Assembly (NCBI RefSeq): GCF_009708075.1
Contig: NZ_WMBT01000001.1
Span: 62,001 to 126,000, forward strand
Direction: 5' to 3'
DNA length: 64,000 nt
Origin: Paracoccus lichenicola
GTDB taxonomy: Bacteria; Pseudomonadota; Alphaproteobacteria; Rhodobacterales; Rhodobacteraceae
Below, one piece after another: positions 27,037 to 36,422 of the stretch. Both the position numbers and the translations under genes were made by a program. The notes beneath the pieces were generated by a model. The model was not told where the DNA came from, did not search any database, and saw nothing but the letters and a program-made list of their open reading frames with translations. Each line of letters starts with the position of its first letter. The stretch's first letter is position 1.

Positions 27037-28308
27037 ATGGACCAGATCATCGTTCGCGGGAACGGCCCGCTTTCGGGGGAAATCCCCATCGCGGGGGCCA
27101 AGAACGCCTGCCTGACGCTGATGCCCGCGACGCTGCTGACCGACCAGCCGCTGACGCTGACCAACGCGCCGCGCCTGTCGGACATCCGCACCATGACCGC
27201 GCTGCTGCAATCCCTGGGGGCCGAGGTCGCCAGCCTGCAGGACGGCCAGGTTCTGGCACTGTCCAGCCATGCGCTGACCAGCCACCGCGCGGATTACGAC
27301 ATCGTGCGCAAGATGCGCGCCTCGATCCTGGTGCTGGGACCGATGCTGGCGCGCGATGGCCGGGCCGAGGTCTCGCTGCCCGGCGGCTGCGCCATCGGCG
27401 CGCGGCCGGTGGACCTGCATCTCAAGGCGTTCGAGGCGATGGGCGCGGAACTGGACCTGCGCGACGGCTATGTCCATGCCAAGGCGCCTGCGGGGGGCTT
27501 GCGCGGCGCGATGGTGGATTTCCCCGTCGTCTCGGTCGGCGCCACGGAAAACGCGCTGATGGCCGCCACCCTGGCGCGCGGCACCACGGTGCTGAAGAAC
27601 GCCGCGCGCGAGCCGGAAATCGTCGATCTGGCCCGCTGCCTGCGCGCGATGGGCGCGCAGATCGAGGGCGAGGGCACATCGACCATCACCATCCAGGGGG
27701 TCGATGCCCTGCACGGCGCGACCCACCCCGTCGTCACCGACCGGATCGAGCTTGGCACCTACATGCTCGCGCCCGCGATCTGCGGGGGGGAGGTCGAATG
27801 CCTGGGTGGCCGGATCGAGCTTTTGTCGGCATTCTGCGACAAGCTGGACGAGGCGGGCGTCAGCGTCACGGAAACCGCGCGCGGGATCAAGGTCAGCCGC
27901 AGGAACGGCGCCGTCCGCGCAGTGAATGTCACGACCGAGCCTTTCCCGGGCTTCCCCACCGACCTCCAGGCGCAGTTCATGGCGCTGATGTGCGTGGCTG
28001 AGGGCACCAGCGTGCTGGAGGAAACGATCTTCGAGAACCGCTTCATGCACGCCCCCGAACTGACCCGCATGGGCGCCCGGATCGAGGTTCACGGCGGCCA
28101 CGCCACCGTGACCGGCGTCGACGGCTTGCGCGGCGCGCCGGTGATGGCCACCGACCTGCGCGCATCCGTCAGCCTGATCCTGGCGGGGCTTGCCGCCCAG
28201 GGCCAGACCACCGTCAGCCGGGTCTATCACCTGGACCGCGGCTACGAGCATGTCGTCCGCAAGCTGCGCGGCGTGGGCGCCCATATCGAACGCGTGAAAG
28301 AGGAGTAA
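27037..28308 (+). CDS. murA: UDP-N-acetylglucosamine 1-carboxyvinyltransferase
   Basis: First committed step of peptidoglycan synthesis: transfers enolpyruvate from PEP to UDP-GlcNAc in the cytoplasm. 423 residues, with the N-terminal [26 protein letters not shown], the fosfomycin-target cysteine in [16 protein letters not shown], and [18 protein letters not shown] at the C-terminus. Directly abuts the 54-residue gene before it and is followed after 3 bases by the DUF2948 gene. Confidence 0.97.
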   Translation: MDQIIVRGNGPLSGEIPIAGAKNACLTLMPATLLTDQPLTLTNAPRLSDIRTMTALLQSLGAEVASLQDGQVLALSSHALTSHRADYDIVRKMRASILVLGPMLARDGRAEVSLPGGCAIGARPVDLHLKAFEAMGAELDLRDGYVHAKAPAGGLRGAMVDFPVVSVGATENALMAATLARGTTVLKNAAREPEIVDLARCLRAMGAQIEGEGTSTITIQGVDALHGATHPVVTDRIELGTYMLAPAICGGEVECLGGRIELLSAFCDKLDEAGVSVTETARGIKVSRRNGAVRAVNVTTEPFPGFPTDLQAQFMALMCVAEGTSVLEETIFENRFMHAPELTRMGARIEVHGGHATVTGVDGLRGAPVMATDLRASVSLILAGLAAQGQTTVSRVYHLDRGYEHVVRKLRGVGAHIERVKEE

Positions 28309-28311
28309 GCG

Positions 28312-28788
28312 ATGCCACAGGACGCCCGTTTCGCCGATGCCGACCCCGCCCCCCTGGCCCTGATGGCCGAGGATGAACAGGATCTGCGCATCCTGTCCGC
28401 GCTGTTGCAGGACGCGATCCTGCCCGCGTCCGAGATGTCCTATGACCATCGGGGCCGGACACTGGCGCTGCTGGTGAACCGCTTCCGGTGGGAGGACGCC
28501 GAACAGGCCGCGGCCGAGGGGCGCGATTACGAACGCGTCCGGTCGGTCCTGCTGATCCGCGACGTGCAGCGGGTGCTGTCCGACGGCATCAGCCGGGACG
28601 CGGACACCGTGCTGGAACTGCTGGCGATGGTCTGGCAGCCCGGTCCCGACGGCACCGGGCGGCTGCTTCTGGAATTCGCGGGCGACGGGACGTTGGCGGT
28701 CGAGCTGGAATGCATCAACATCGACCTGCGCGACGTGACGCGCCCCTATCGCGCGGTGTCGGGCAAGGCGCCCGTTCATCCCGAATAA
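28312..28788 (+). CDS. DUF2948 family protein
   Basis: 158-residue protein of unknown function. It has the conserved opening LALMAEDEQDLRILSALLQDAI, then SYDHRGRTLALLVNRFRWED and the ending LECINIDLRDVTRPYRAVSGK. The family is found mainly in alphaproteobacteria between murA and hisD, as here, so it is probably co-transcribed with them. No catalytic motif, signal peptide or membrane segment is visible. Confidence 0.88.
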   Translation: MPQDARFADADPAPLALMAEDEQDLRILSALLQDAILPASEMSYDHRGRTLALLVNRFRWEDAEQAAAEGRDYERVRSVLLIRDVQRVLSDGISRDADTVLELLAMVWQPGPDGTGRLLLEFAGDGTLAVELECINIDLRDVTRPYRAVSGKAPVHPE

Positions 28789-28880
28789 GAGGGTATCTGG
28801 ACAAAGAAGAAGCCGCCCTTTGCGGTGCTTGAGGCGGGCGGGGGTTGCGGCTAACAAGGCGCGATACCAGAGGACAGATC

Positions 28881-30194
28881 ATGCCCGTCACGCTGAACAC
28901 ATCGGAACCCGACTTCGAGGCGCGCTTTGCCGACATGCTTGCGGCCAAGCGCGAGGATTCCACCGATGTGAACGACGCCGTGGCGGCGATCATCGCCGAT
29001 GTGCGCAAGCGCGGCGACGCTGCGCTGTGCGACCTGACCAGCCGCTTCGACCGGCTGGACCTGACCCCCGACCGGCTGCGCTTTTCGCCCGAGGAGATCG
29101 CGGCGCAGGTCGCCCATGTCTCGGCCCCGGACCGCGCCGCCCTGACGCTGGCTGCCGAACGCATCCGCGCCTATCACGAACGCCAGATGCCCGAGGATGC
29201 GATCTGGACCGACCCGCAGGGCGCGACCCTGGGCTGGCGCTGGACACCCGTGTCGGCGGCGGGACTGTATGTGCCGGGCGGCCAGGCGGCCTATCCGTCG
29301 TCCGTCCTGATGAACGCGATCCCGGCGCGGGTGGCGGGGGTGGATCGGCTGGTGATCTGCGTGCCGACGCCGGGGGGCCACCTCAACCCGCTGGTCCTGC
29401 TGGCAGCCCAACTGTCGGGCGTCACCGAGATTTATCGCATCGGCGGCGCGCAGGCGATCGCCGCCATGGCCTTTGGCACCGACACCATCGCGCCGGTGGA
29501 CAAGATCACCGGGCCGGGCAATGCCTATGTCGCGGCGGCCAAGCGGCAGGTCTTTGGCCGCGTCGGCATCGACATGATCGCTGGTCCCTCCGAAGTCCTG
29601 GTGATCGCCGAAGGGGACCAGCACCCCGACTGGCTGGCCCTGGACCTGCTGGCGCAGGCCGAACACGATGCCGACGCGCAGTCGATCCTGATCACCACCG
29701 ATCCCGCGCTTGGCCATGCCGTCGCGGGCGCGGTGGACCGCATCCTGCCCAGTCTGCCCCGCGCCCGGATCGCGGGCGCCAGCTGGCGCGATTATGGCAC
29801 CATCATCATCGTCCGCGACTTGGAGGAAGCCGCCGCCCTGTCGAACCGGATCGCCCCCGAGCATCTGGAACTCTGCGTGGACGACCCCGAGGCGCTGGCC
29901 GCGAAATGCGTCCATGCCGGCGCGATCTTCCTGGGACCGCACACGCCCGAGGCCGTGGGCGATTACATCAGCGGCCCGAACCACGTCCTGCCCACGGCGC
30001 GGTCGGCGCGGTTTTCGTCGGGGCTGTCGGTGCTGGATTTCCTCAAGCGCACCACGATGGCGCGGCTGACGCCCGGCGCGCTGAATGCCGTGGGCCACGC
30101 CGCCATGCGCCTGGCCGCCGCCGAGGGGTTGCAGGCGCATGGCGAATCGATCCGCGCGCGCCTGGACCTGCTGAACGAAAGGCCCCCGGAATGA
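28881..30194 (+). CDS. hisD: Histidinol dehydrogenase
   Basis: Last two steps of histidine synthesis: oxidises L-histidinol to L-histidine with two NAD. 437 residues from MPVTLNTSEPDFEARF; an AGAGGA site precedes this ATG, and the frame is open 12 codons further up. Signature residues include YVPGGQAAYPSSVLMNAIPA, ITGPGNAYVAAAKRQVFG and the zinc/catalytic GPSEVLVIAE and AQAEHDADAQ regions. It is detached from other his genes and overlaps the next gene by 4 bases. Confidence 0.97.
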   Translation: MPVTLNTSEPDFEARFADMLAAKREDSTDVNDAVAAIIADVRKRGDAALCDLTSRFDRLDLTPDRLRFSPEEIAAQVAHVSAPDRAALTLAAERIRAYHERQMPEDAIWTDPQGATLGWRWTPVSAAGLYVPGGQAAYPSSVLMNAIPARVAGVDRLVICVPTPGGHLNPLVLLAAQLSGVTEIYRIGGAQAIAAMAFGTDTIAPVDKITGPGNAYVAAAKRQVFGRVGIDMIAGPSEVLVIAEGDQHPDWLALDLLAQAEHDADAQSILITTDPALGHAVAGAVDRILPSLPRARIAGASWRDYGTIIIVRDLEEAAALSNRIAPEHLELCVDDPEALAAKCVHAGAIFLGPHTPEAVGDYISGPNHVLPTARSARFSSGLSVLDFLKRTTMARLTPGALNAVGHAAMRLAAAEGLQAHGESIRARLDLLNERPPE

Positions 30195-30670
30195 GCCGGA
30201 TCATCCAGATCGAGATCGACGATTCCCAAGCCTCGCCCGCCACACCCGAGATGGAGCAGGAACGCCGCGTGGCGATCTTCGACCTGATCGAGGACAACAG
30301 CTTTTCCGTCCCCGGCCGCGACGGCCAGCCTGCGCCGCAAGGGCCGTTCAAGCTGGACCTGTGCATCCGCGAACGCCGCCTGGTCTTCGACGTGGCCGCC
30401 GAAGGGGGCGACAAGGTCGCCGAATTCCACCTGTCGATGGGTCCGTTCCGGCAGGTGACCAAGGATTATTTCCAGATCTGTCAAAGCTATTTCGACGCGG
30501 TCAAGCGCCTGCCCCCCGCCCAGATCGAGGCGATCGACATGGCCCGGCGCGGCATCCACAACGAAGGCGCGCGCACGCTTCAGGAACGGCTGGAAGGCAA
30601 GGCCGAACTGGACATCGACACCGCCCGGCGCCTGTTCACCCTGATCTGCGCCCTGGTGCCCCAGGGCTGA
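30191..30670 (+). CDS. UPF0262 family protein
   Basis: 159-residue cytoplasmic protein of unknown role, starting MSRIIQIEIDDSQASPATPE. It carries the family segment EQERRVAIFDLIEDNSF and the late GPFRQVTKDYFQICQSYFDAVK and IEAIDMARRGIHNEGA. Translation is coupled to hisD (ATGA). The order hisD - UPF0262 - low-molecular-weight phosphatase is conserved in Rhodobacterales, which hints at a shared but undetermined function. Confidence 0.9.
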   Translation: MSRIIQIEIDDSQASPATPEMEQERRVAIFDLIEDNSFSVPGRDGQPAPQGPFKLDLCIRERRLVFDVAAEGGDKVAEFHLSMGPFRQVTKDYFQICQSYFDAVKRLPPAQIEAIDMARRGIHNEGARTLQERLEGKAELDIDTARRLFTLICALVPQG

Positions 30671-30672
30671 CG

Positions 30673-31137
30673 ATGGTGCAGAACACGATCCCCGCCTCGG
30701 TCCTGTTCTGCTGCGATCACAATTCCATTCGGTCCCCCATTGCCGAAGGCATGATGAAGAAGTTCTATGGCCGCGCCGCCTATGTCCAGTCGGCGGGCGT
30801 CAAGAACGACATGGAGGTGGACGGCTTCGCCATCGCCGTCTGCGACGAAATCGGCGTCAGGATCGAAAACCACCGCAGCCGCAGTTTCGACGAGATGAAG
30901 GACTGGGGCGACGACCTGGGCGGCTTCGACCTGATCGTGGCCTTGTCGCCCGCCAGCCAGCGGCAGGCCCTGGAACTGACGCGGGTCTATCACCTGGACG
31001 TGGAATACTGGCCGATCATGGACCCCACGGGCCTGGCCGAGGGACGCGAGGCGAAACTTGCCGCCTATCGCCAGACCCGTGACCAGATCCGGACGCGCAT
31101 GATCGAACGCTTCGGCCCGCCCATGGCCGAGGATTAA
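30673..31137 (+). CDS. Low molecular weight phosphatase family protein
   Basis: 154 residues with the catalytic P-loop CDHNSIRS near the N-terminus (C-x5-R-S, as in LMW protein tyrosine phosphatases and arsenate reductases) and the distal acid region WPIMDPTGLAEG. The cysteine doublet (FCCDHN) leaves the second Cys as nucleophile. It starts 2 bases after the UPF0262 stop and ends this operon. Tyrosine phosphatase and arsenate reductase roles cannot be told apart; no ars genes are near. Confidence 0.87.
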   Translation: MVQNTIPASVLFCCDHNSIRSPIAEGMMKKFYGRAAYVQSAGVKNDMEVDGFAIAVCDEIGVRIENHRSRSFDEMKDWGDDLGGFDLIVALSPASQRQALELTRVYHLDVEYWPIMDPTGLAEGREAKLAAYRQTRDQIRTRMIERFGPPMAED

Positions 31138-31145
31138 GGCCGAGG

Positions 31146-31179
31146 AAAAAACCGCGCCGGCCCGGTGCGGGCGGCGCGG
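31146..31179 (-). terminator. Terminator of the DUF1127 gene
   Basis: On the minus strand, stem CCGCGCC/GGCGCGG (31179-31173 with 31158-31152) around a GC-rich loop, followed by six T. It lies 28 bases after the DUF1127 stop and between convergent genes. Confidence 0.75.
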
Positions 31180-31206
31180 CAGTATGGCAATCGTGATGGG
31201 GTAGGA

Positions 31207-31431
31207 TCAGCGACGCCAGTTATTGGGCACGTCCCAGATGGGACGCGCGATCTCGTCCGCGACATCCTCGCGGGTCAGGCCGATGTCGCGCAGTTGCTCG
31301 TCGCCCAGATGCGACAGATCCTGGCGGGATCGGCGGACGCTCAGCATGGTCATGATGCGCTTGCCCAATGACGGGCGCGAAGAAAAGCCGTGCCCGGCAA
31401 GGACATGAAGCGATGTGGTCTTGATGGCCAT
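31207..31431 (-). CDS. DUF1127 domain-containing protein
   Basis: 74-residue protein with the C-terminal YjiS-like motif LSHLGDEQLRDIGLTREDVADEIARPIW. Small DUF1127 proteins in alphaproteobacteria are often stress-induced and in some species affect RNA turnover or phosphate and carbon uptake; that role is not shown here. It is divergent from a LysR gene, with a 137-base spacer holding a 21-base palindrome, so LysR control is likely. Confidence 0.88.
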   Translation of the reverse strand: MAIKTTSLHVLAGHGFSSRPSLGKRIMTMLSVRRSRQDLSHLGDEQLRDIGLTREDVADEIARPIWDVPNNWRR

Positions 31432-31452
31432 CGTTCATCTCCGGTGATTGAA

Positions 31453-31473
31453 CGCATCATCAACAGTGATGCG
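31453..31473. promoter_or_regulatory. Palindrome between DUF1127 and LysR genes, candidate operator
   Basis: CGCATCA (31453-31459) and TGATGCG (31467-31473) form a perfect interrupted palindrome with a 7-base centre. It lies 22 bases upstream of the DUF1127 start codon, inside the divergent promoter region, a place where LysR proteins commonly bind. Confidence 0.5.
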
Positions 31474-31568
31474 TGATGGTTGTCTGATTTCCGTTCTTGA
31501 TAGATAGAAGCGTCCGATGTATTTTTGAAACGAATGTTTTTGATCCATCCCATCAGGATTGTTGAACC

Positions 31569-32435
31569 ATGCGCAATCTCGACATCAGCACCCTGCGGTC
31601 GCTTCAGGCCGTGGCCGAATACGGCGCCGTCACCCGCGCGGCCGAGGCGCTGAACATGACCCAAAGCGCGCTGTCCATGCAGATGAAGCGGCTGGAGGAT
31701 CTGTTCGCCGAACCGATGCTGCAAAAGCAGGGGCGCGGCGTGGTGCTGACCGACTTTGCCGAGGAATTGCTGATCGAGGCGCGCAAGCTGGTCGCCCTGA
31801 ACGATGCCATCGTGTCGCGCTTCACCGGCCAGCGCCCCGAGGCGCGGCTGCGCGTGGGCCTGACCAGCGACTGGCTGTTCACCAAGGTGGCCCAGGCGGT
31901 GCGCGCCTTCCGCCAGGCCAATCCGCGGGTCGAACTGGTCATAAACGACGGCCGCAGCAAGGACTTGCGCCACCAGATGAAGCGCGGCGACCATGACGTG
32001 ATCCTGACCACGGAATTCGAGACCCCGCCGGGGGCGATCCACCTGTCCAAGGTCGATCTGGCCTGGTTTGGCGCCATCGGCGGCACCGCCTGGGAACAGC
32101 GCCCGCTGCCCTTGGCGAACTCGCCGCATTGCGCCTATTACCCGGTGGGGCTGGCGGCGCTGGAACGGGCCGGGATCGAATGGGTCCAGGGCGTGGCCGA
32201 CGGCGGCAGCGACACCTGGCGCGTCACCGCCGCCGCCGATCTGGGCATCACGATCCTGCCGCGCGGCATCGCCCAGGCGGGACTGGAGCCGGTGGACCAC
32301 GGCGGCGCCCTGCCGCCCTTGCCGCCCACCTGGCTGAACGTCTATGTGGCCGACGGCCCGGCCCGGCGCGAAGCGGCCGAGTTCGCGGGCTATCTTCGAC
32401 GGGCCGTGAGCGAGGTCGCGGCGATGGCCGCATGA
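31569..32435 (+). CDS. LysR family transcriptional regulator
   Basis: 288-residue regulator. The N-terminal winged helix-turn-helix reads LDISTLRSLQAVAEYGAVTRAAEALNMTQSALSMQMKRLE, and the effector-binding domain begins near residue 95 (ARLRVGLTSDWLF). The divergent DUF1127 gene is the obvious candidate target. It is not linked by function to trpA, which follows after 60 bases with its own start signals. The inducer is unknown. Confidence 0.92.
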   Translation: MRNLDISTLRSLQAVAEYGAVTRAAEALNMTQSALSMQMKRLEDLFAEPMLQKQGRGVVLTDFAEELLIEARKLVALNDAIVSRFTGQRPEARLRVGLTSDWLFTKVAQAVRAFRQANPRVELVINDGRSKDLRHQMKRGDHDVILTTEFETPPGAIHLSKVDLAWFGAIGGTAWEQRPLPLANSPHCAYYPVGLAALERAGIEWVQGVADGGSDTWRVTAAADLGITILPRGIAQAGLEPVDHGGALPPLPPTWLNVYVADGPARREAAEFAGYLRRAVSEVAAMAA

Positions 32436-32495
32436 CGGCAGATTGACAGCCCGCCCCCGGCGCTGCACTTAGGCAGCGGCAGAGCGGAGTGGCAG

Positions 32496-33293
32496 ATGAC
32501 CCGGATCGACGATACCTTTCAGCGGCTTCAGGCCCAGGGGCGCAAGGCCTTCGTGACCTATATCATGGCCTCGGATCCTGACGAGGCGACGACGCTGGAG
32601 ATCATGCGCGGCCTGCCTGGCGCGGGCGTGGACATCATCGAACTGGGAATGCCCTTCACCGATCCCATGGCCGACGGCCCTACGATCCAGGCGGCGGGCC
32701 AGCGCGCGCTGGCCGCAGGCGGCAGCGTCACCCGCACGCTGGAGATCCTGCGCCAGTTCCGCCAGTCCGACGACACCACGCCGGTCGTGCTGATGGGCTA
32801 TTACAACCCGATCTATGCCCGCCCGGGCGGGGTCGATGCCTTCCTGGCAGAAGCCAAGGCGGCAGGCGTGGACGGGCTGATCGTCGTGGACCTACCGCCC
32901 GAGGAAGACGACGAACTGTGCATCCCCGCCCAACGCGCGGGCCTGAACTTCATCCGCCTTGCCACCCCCACGACCGACGACCGCCGCTTGCCCGCCGTGG
33001 TCAAGAACACCTCGGGCTTCGTCTATTACGTCAGCGTCACCGGCATCACCGGCGGCCCCGCCGCCAACGCCGCCGAGGTCGCGCCCGAGGTCGCGCGCAT
33101 CCGCGCCTCGGCCAACCTGCCCGTGGTGGTGGGCTTCGGCATCTCGACCCCCGATGCCGCCCAGCAGATCGCGGGTGTCGCGGACGGTTGCGTGGTGGGC
33201 AGCGCCATCGTCAAGAAGATCGGCGAAGGCCGCCCCGTCCCCGAGGTGCTGGACTTCGTGCGCGATCTGGCCGCCGGGGCGCATCGCGGCTGA
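32496..33293 (+). CDS. trpA: Tryptophan synthase alpha chain
   Basis: Cleaves indole-3-glycerol phosphate to indole, which channels to TrpB. The 265-residue TIM-barrel protein has the catalytic Glu in [19 protein letters not shown] and Asp in [12 protein letters not shown], plus the phosphate loop [12 protein letters not shown]. No trpB or trpF is adjacent. A GTG/ATG overlap places the next gene directly on its stop codon (TGATG). Confidence 0.97.
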   Translation: MTRIDDTFQRLQAQGRKAFVTYIMASDPDEATTLEIMRGLPGAGVDIIELGMPFTDPMADGPTIQAAGQRALAAGGSVTRTLEILRQFRQSDDTTPVVLMGYYNPIYARPGGVDAFLAEAKAAGVDGLIVVDLPPEEDDELCIPAQRAGLNFIRLATPTTDDRRLPAVVKNTSGFVYYVSVTGITGGPAANAAEVAPEVARIRASANLPVVVGFGISTPDAAQQIAGVADGCVVGSAIVKKIGEGRPVPEVLDFVRDLAAGAHRG

Positions 33294-33793
33294 TGATCCT
33301 GCGCGAGGCCACACCGGAGGACGTGCCCGCCATCGCGTCGATCTGGAACCCCATCGTCCGCGACATGGTGATCACCTTCTGGCCGACCGAGCGTTCGGAC
33401 GCCGAAATCGCCACCCTGATCCGCGACCGGCAGGCCATGGGCCATCCCTTCCTGGTGGCCCAGGATGAAGGCCGTATCCTGGGCTTTGCGACCTATGCCC
33501 AGTTCCGCCACGGCGGCGGCTATGCGCGCAGCATGGAACACACCATCTACTTGGCCCCCGACGCGCGGGGCAGCGGCACGGGCCACTTGCTGCTGGCAGC
33601 CCTGGAAGACCATGCCCGCACGAAAGGACACCGGCTTTTGATCGGCGGCATCACGGCCTCGAACGAAGGATCGCTGCGGTTTCACGCGCGGGCGGGCTAT
33701 GCCGAATGGGGCCGGATCCCCTGTGCTGGCTGGAAATTCGGCAGCTTTCACGACCTTGTGCTGATGGGCAAGGATTTGATGTCTCCGCCCTAG
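33293..33793 (+). CDS. GNAT family N-acetyltransferase, phosphinothricin-type
   Basis: 166-residue acetyltransferase with the opening [19 protein letters not shown] typical of the Pat/YncA group, GFATYAQFRHGGGYARSMEHTIYL, and the acetyl-CoA loop APDARGSGTGHLLLAAL. Its ATG overlaps the trpA stop by one base, so it is expressed with trpA. Related enzymes acetylate phosphinothricin or methionine sulfone derivatives, but the true substrate is unknown. Confidence 0.88.
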   Translation: MILREATPEDVPAIASIWNPIVRDMVITFWPTERSDAEIATLIRDRQAMGHPFLVAQDEGRILGFATYAQFRHGGGYARSMEHTIYLAPDARGSGTGHLLLAALEDHARTKGHRLLIGGITASNEGSLRFHARAGYAEWGRIPCAGWKFGSFHDLVLMGKDLMSPP

Positions 33794-33846
33794 GACGCGA
33801 CACCCTGCCCCTACCCTTGCCGCGCGTTAGCGGCTAACCTGCCCCC

Positions 33847-34581
33847 ATGGACATGCGCGCGACCGATACCCCCTGCCCCAACCTGCCGAAGCCCCGCAGC
33901 TTCTGGCAGCGCATCGGCGACCGCTTCGCGGCACTTCTGGGCAGCCATCGCGCGACCATCCCGCCCGAACGGTCCGTGGCCTTCACCATCGCCGTGATCG
34001 CCCTGGGCGCCAAGCTTGCGAAATCCGACGGCGCCGTGGGCCGGGCCGAGGTCGCGGCCTTCCGCCGCGTCTTCATCATCCCGCGCGCCGAGGAAAAGAA
34101 CGCCGCCCGCGTCTTCGACCTGGCGCGCCAGGACGTGGCGGGGTTTGATGCCTGGGCACGCCGCATCGCCGCCATGTTCCCGCCGGGCGATCCGGTGCTT
34201 GCCGACGTGATCGAAGGATTGTGCATCATCGCCGTGGCCGATGGCGGAATGCATGAAAACGAGATCATCTTCATCGACGAGGTGGGCCGCATCTTCGGCC
34301 TGCCTGCCGAACGCGTGGCCGCCATCCGCCTGCGCCACGACCGCAAGTCCGACTGCCCGCCCTGCGACGTGCTGGGCATCCCGCTGGACACCCCCCTGCC
34401 CGAGGCGCGCAAGCGGTTCCGCTCGCTGATCCTGGAAGCCCATCCCGACCGCGCCATCGCCCGCGGCCTGCCGCCCGAGGCCGTGCGCCTGGCCGAGGCC
34501 CGCACCCGCCGCCTGAACGAGGCCTGGGAAAAGTTCCGCCAGATGCGCCGCGGCACCACGGTCCCCGAACCCGCCGAATAG
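33847..34581 (+). CDS. TerB-DnaJ protein (DjlA-like J-domain protein)
   Basis: 244-residue co-chaperone-like protein. Residues 40-155 form a TerB-type helical domain (AFTIAVIALGAKLAKSDGAVGRAE, then ADGGMHENEIIFIDEVGRIFGL). The C-terminal 65 residues are a J domain with CDVLGIPLDTPLPEARKRFR and the HPD motif in AHPDRAIARG, through which it would stimulate a DnaK. Unlike E. coli DjlA no N-terminal membrane anchor is evident. It sits just before dnaX. The client is unknown. Confidence 0.88.
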   Translation: MDMRATDTPCPNLPKPRSFWQRIGDRFAALLGSHRATIPPERSVAFTIAVIALGAKLAKSDGAVGRAEVAAFRRVFIIPRAEEKNAARVFDLARQDVAGFDAWARRIAAMFPPGDPVLADVIEGLCIIAVADGGMHENEIIFIDEVGRIFGLPAERVAAIRLRHDRKSDCPPCDVLGIPLDTPLPEARKRFRSLILEAHPDRAIARGLPPEAVRLAEARTRRLNEAWEKFRQMRRGTTVPEPAE

Positions 34582-34631
34582 GGCCGGCCCTTGCCGCGCG
34601 GGGCGGCAGCGACTAGGTTCGCCATGACCCT

Positions 34632-36419
34632 GTGACGGACCCTTCGATGCCCCAAGACGCAGCACCTGCCTATCAGGTCCTGGCCCGGAAATACCGGCCG
34701 GAAACCTTCGCCGACCTGGTCGGCCAGGACGCCATGGTGCGCACGCTGAAGAACGCCTTCGCCGCGGACCGCATCGCGCAGGCCTTCATCATGACCGGCA
34801 TCCGCGGCACCGGAAAGACCACCACGGCGCGGATCATCGCCAAGGGCATGAACTGCATCGGTCCCGACGGCGGGGGCGGTCCCACGACCGAACCCTGCGG
34901 GATCTGCGAACATTGCGTGGCGATCACCGAAGGCCGCCATGTCGATGTGCTGGAAATGGACGCGGCATCCCGCACCGGCGTGGGCGACATCCGCGAGATC
35001 ATCGAATCGGTGCATTACCGGGCGGCAAGCGCGCGCTACAAGATCTACATCATCGACGAAGTCCACATGCTGTCCACCAGCGCCTTCAACGCGCTTTTGA
35101 AGACGCTGGAAGAACCGCCTCTCCATGTGAAGTTCATCTTTGCCACCACCGAGATCCGCAAGGTTCCCGTCACCGTCCTGTCGCGCTGCCAGCGCTTCGA
35201 CCTGCGCCGCATCGAACCCGAGGTGATGATCGCCCTGCTGCGCCGCATCGCCGCGGCCGAGGGCGCGCGGATCACCGACGACGCGCTGGCCCTGATCACC
35301 CGCGCGGCGGAAGGATCGGCCCGCGACGCGACCAGCCTTCTGGATCAGGCGATCAGCCACGGGGCGGGGGAAACCAGTGCCGAACAGGTCCGCGCCATGC
35401 TGGGCCTGGCCGATCGTGGCCGCGTTATCGACCTGTTCGAGATGATCCTGAGGGGCGATGCCGCATCCGCCCTGACCGAGCTGCAATCGCAATATGCCGA
35501 TGGCGCGGACCCGGTCGCCGTGCTGCGCGATCTGGCCGAGATCACGCATTGGATTTCCGTGGTGAAGATCACGCCGGATGCGGGCGACGATCCGACGATC
35601 GCGCCCGACGAACGGGTGCGGGGCAGGGAACTGGCAGGCAAGCTGGCGATGCGCGTGCTGACGCGGCTGTGGCAGATGCTGCTCAAGGCGCTGGAGGAGG
35701 TGTCCGCCGCGCCGAATGCGATGATGGCCGCGGAAATGGCGGTGATCCGCCTGACCCATGTGGCCGACCTGCCCGACCCCGAACAATTGATCCGCCGCGT
35801 CCAGCAGGCCCAGGCGGCGGGCGATTTCGCGCGATCCGCCGCGCCTGCCGCGCCCGCGCAGGCGCCCCGCGCCGCCCGGCCCGCGCCGGTGATCGCCCAG
35901 CGGTCGGGTGCCGCGACGGCCCTGGCGCTCAGCCCGGACGCTTTCGCGGCCTGGCCCGACTTCGCCTCGGTCCTGGAGCTAATCCGGCGGATGGGGGACA
36001 TGCTGCTGTTGGTGCAGGTGGAGCGGCATGTGGGCCTTGTCCGCTACAGCCCCGGCCGGATCGAGTTTCAGCCGAAGGGCGACGCCCCCCGCGACCTGGC
36101 GCAAAGGCTGGCCGAACGCCTGCGCGGCTGGACCGGCGGACAACGCTGGGCCGTCACCGTCACGAACGAGGGCGGCGCGCCCACGATCGCCGAACGGCAG
36201 GCCGCCGACCAGCGCGAACGAGAGGACCGCGCCTTGCAACTGCCCATCGTGCAGCAGGTGCTGGCGGCGTTTCCCGGCGCCACGCTGAAGCGCGTGACCC
36301 GCGCCGCGCCCGAGGCGCCCGCCGAGGATGCGGCGGACGGCGCGGTGAACCCGCACGAACTGACCCAAGGCCCCGTGGCCGAGGTCGAGGAATGGGATCC
36401 CTTCGAGGATGAGGAATAG
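34632..36419 (+). CDS. dnaX: DNA polymerase III subunits gamma and tau
   Basis: ATPase of the clamp loader. 595 residues: AAA+ Walker A GIRGTGKTT, a four-cysteine zinc module (CIGP, then EPCGICEHC), Walker B YIIDEVHML, and the SRC sensor LSRCQRF. A proline/alanine-rich hinge near residues 400-420 and a tau-like C-terminal domain follow. GTG at 34632 is taken as start (MTDPSMPQDAAPAYQVLARKYRP); ATG at 34647 is the alternative. I saw no A-rich slippery site, so a separate frameshifted gamma form is not supported. Upstream of ybaB-recR, a widespread arrangement. Confidence 0.96.
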   Translation: MTDPSMPQDAAPAYQVLARKYRPETFADLVGQDAMVRTLKNAFAADRIAQAFIMTGIRGTGKTTTARIIAKGMNCIGPDGGGGPTTEPCGICEHCVAITEGRHVDVLEMDAASRTGVGDIREIIESVHYRAASARYKIYIIDEVHMLSTSAFNALLKTLEEPPLHVKFIFATTEIRKVPVTVLSRCQRFDLRRIEPEVMIALLRRIAAAEGARITDDALALITRAAEGSARDATSLLDQAISHGAGETSAEQVRAMLGLADRGRVIDLFEMILRGDAASALTELQSQYADGADPVAVLRDLAEITHWISVVKITPDAGDDPTIAPDERVRGRELAGKLAMRVLTRLWQMLLKALEEVSAAPNAMMAAEMAVIRLTHVADLPDPEQLIRRVQQAQAAGDFARSAAPAAPAQAPRAARPAPVIAQRSGAATALALSPDAFAAWPDFASVLELIRRMGDMLLLVQVERHVGLVRYSPGRIEFQPKGDAPRDLAQRLAERLRGWTGGQRWAVTVTNEGGAPTIAERQAADQREREDRALQLPIVQQVLAAFPGATLKRVTRAAPEAPAEDAADGAVNPHELTQGPVAEVEEWDPFEDEE

Positions 36420-36422
36420 GCG

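Noticed and set aside
28820-30190. Upstream part of the open frame that contains UPF0262
   Set aside because: It overlaps hisD in another frame and its translation is Arg/Gly/Pro-rich. The real gene starts at 30191.
34632-36419. Programmed frameshift in dnaX for a gamma subunit
   Set aside because: I found no A-rich slippery heptamer with a following hairpin at the expected place; a single tau-like product is assumed.
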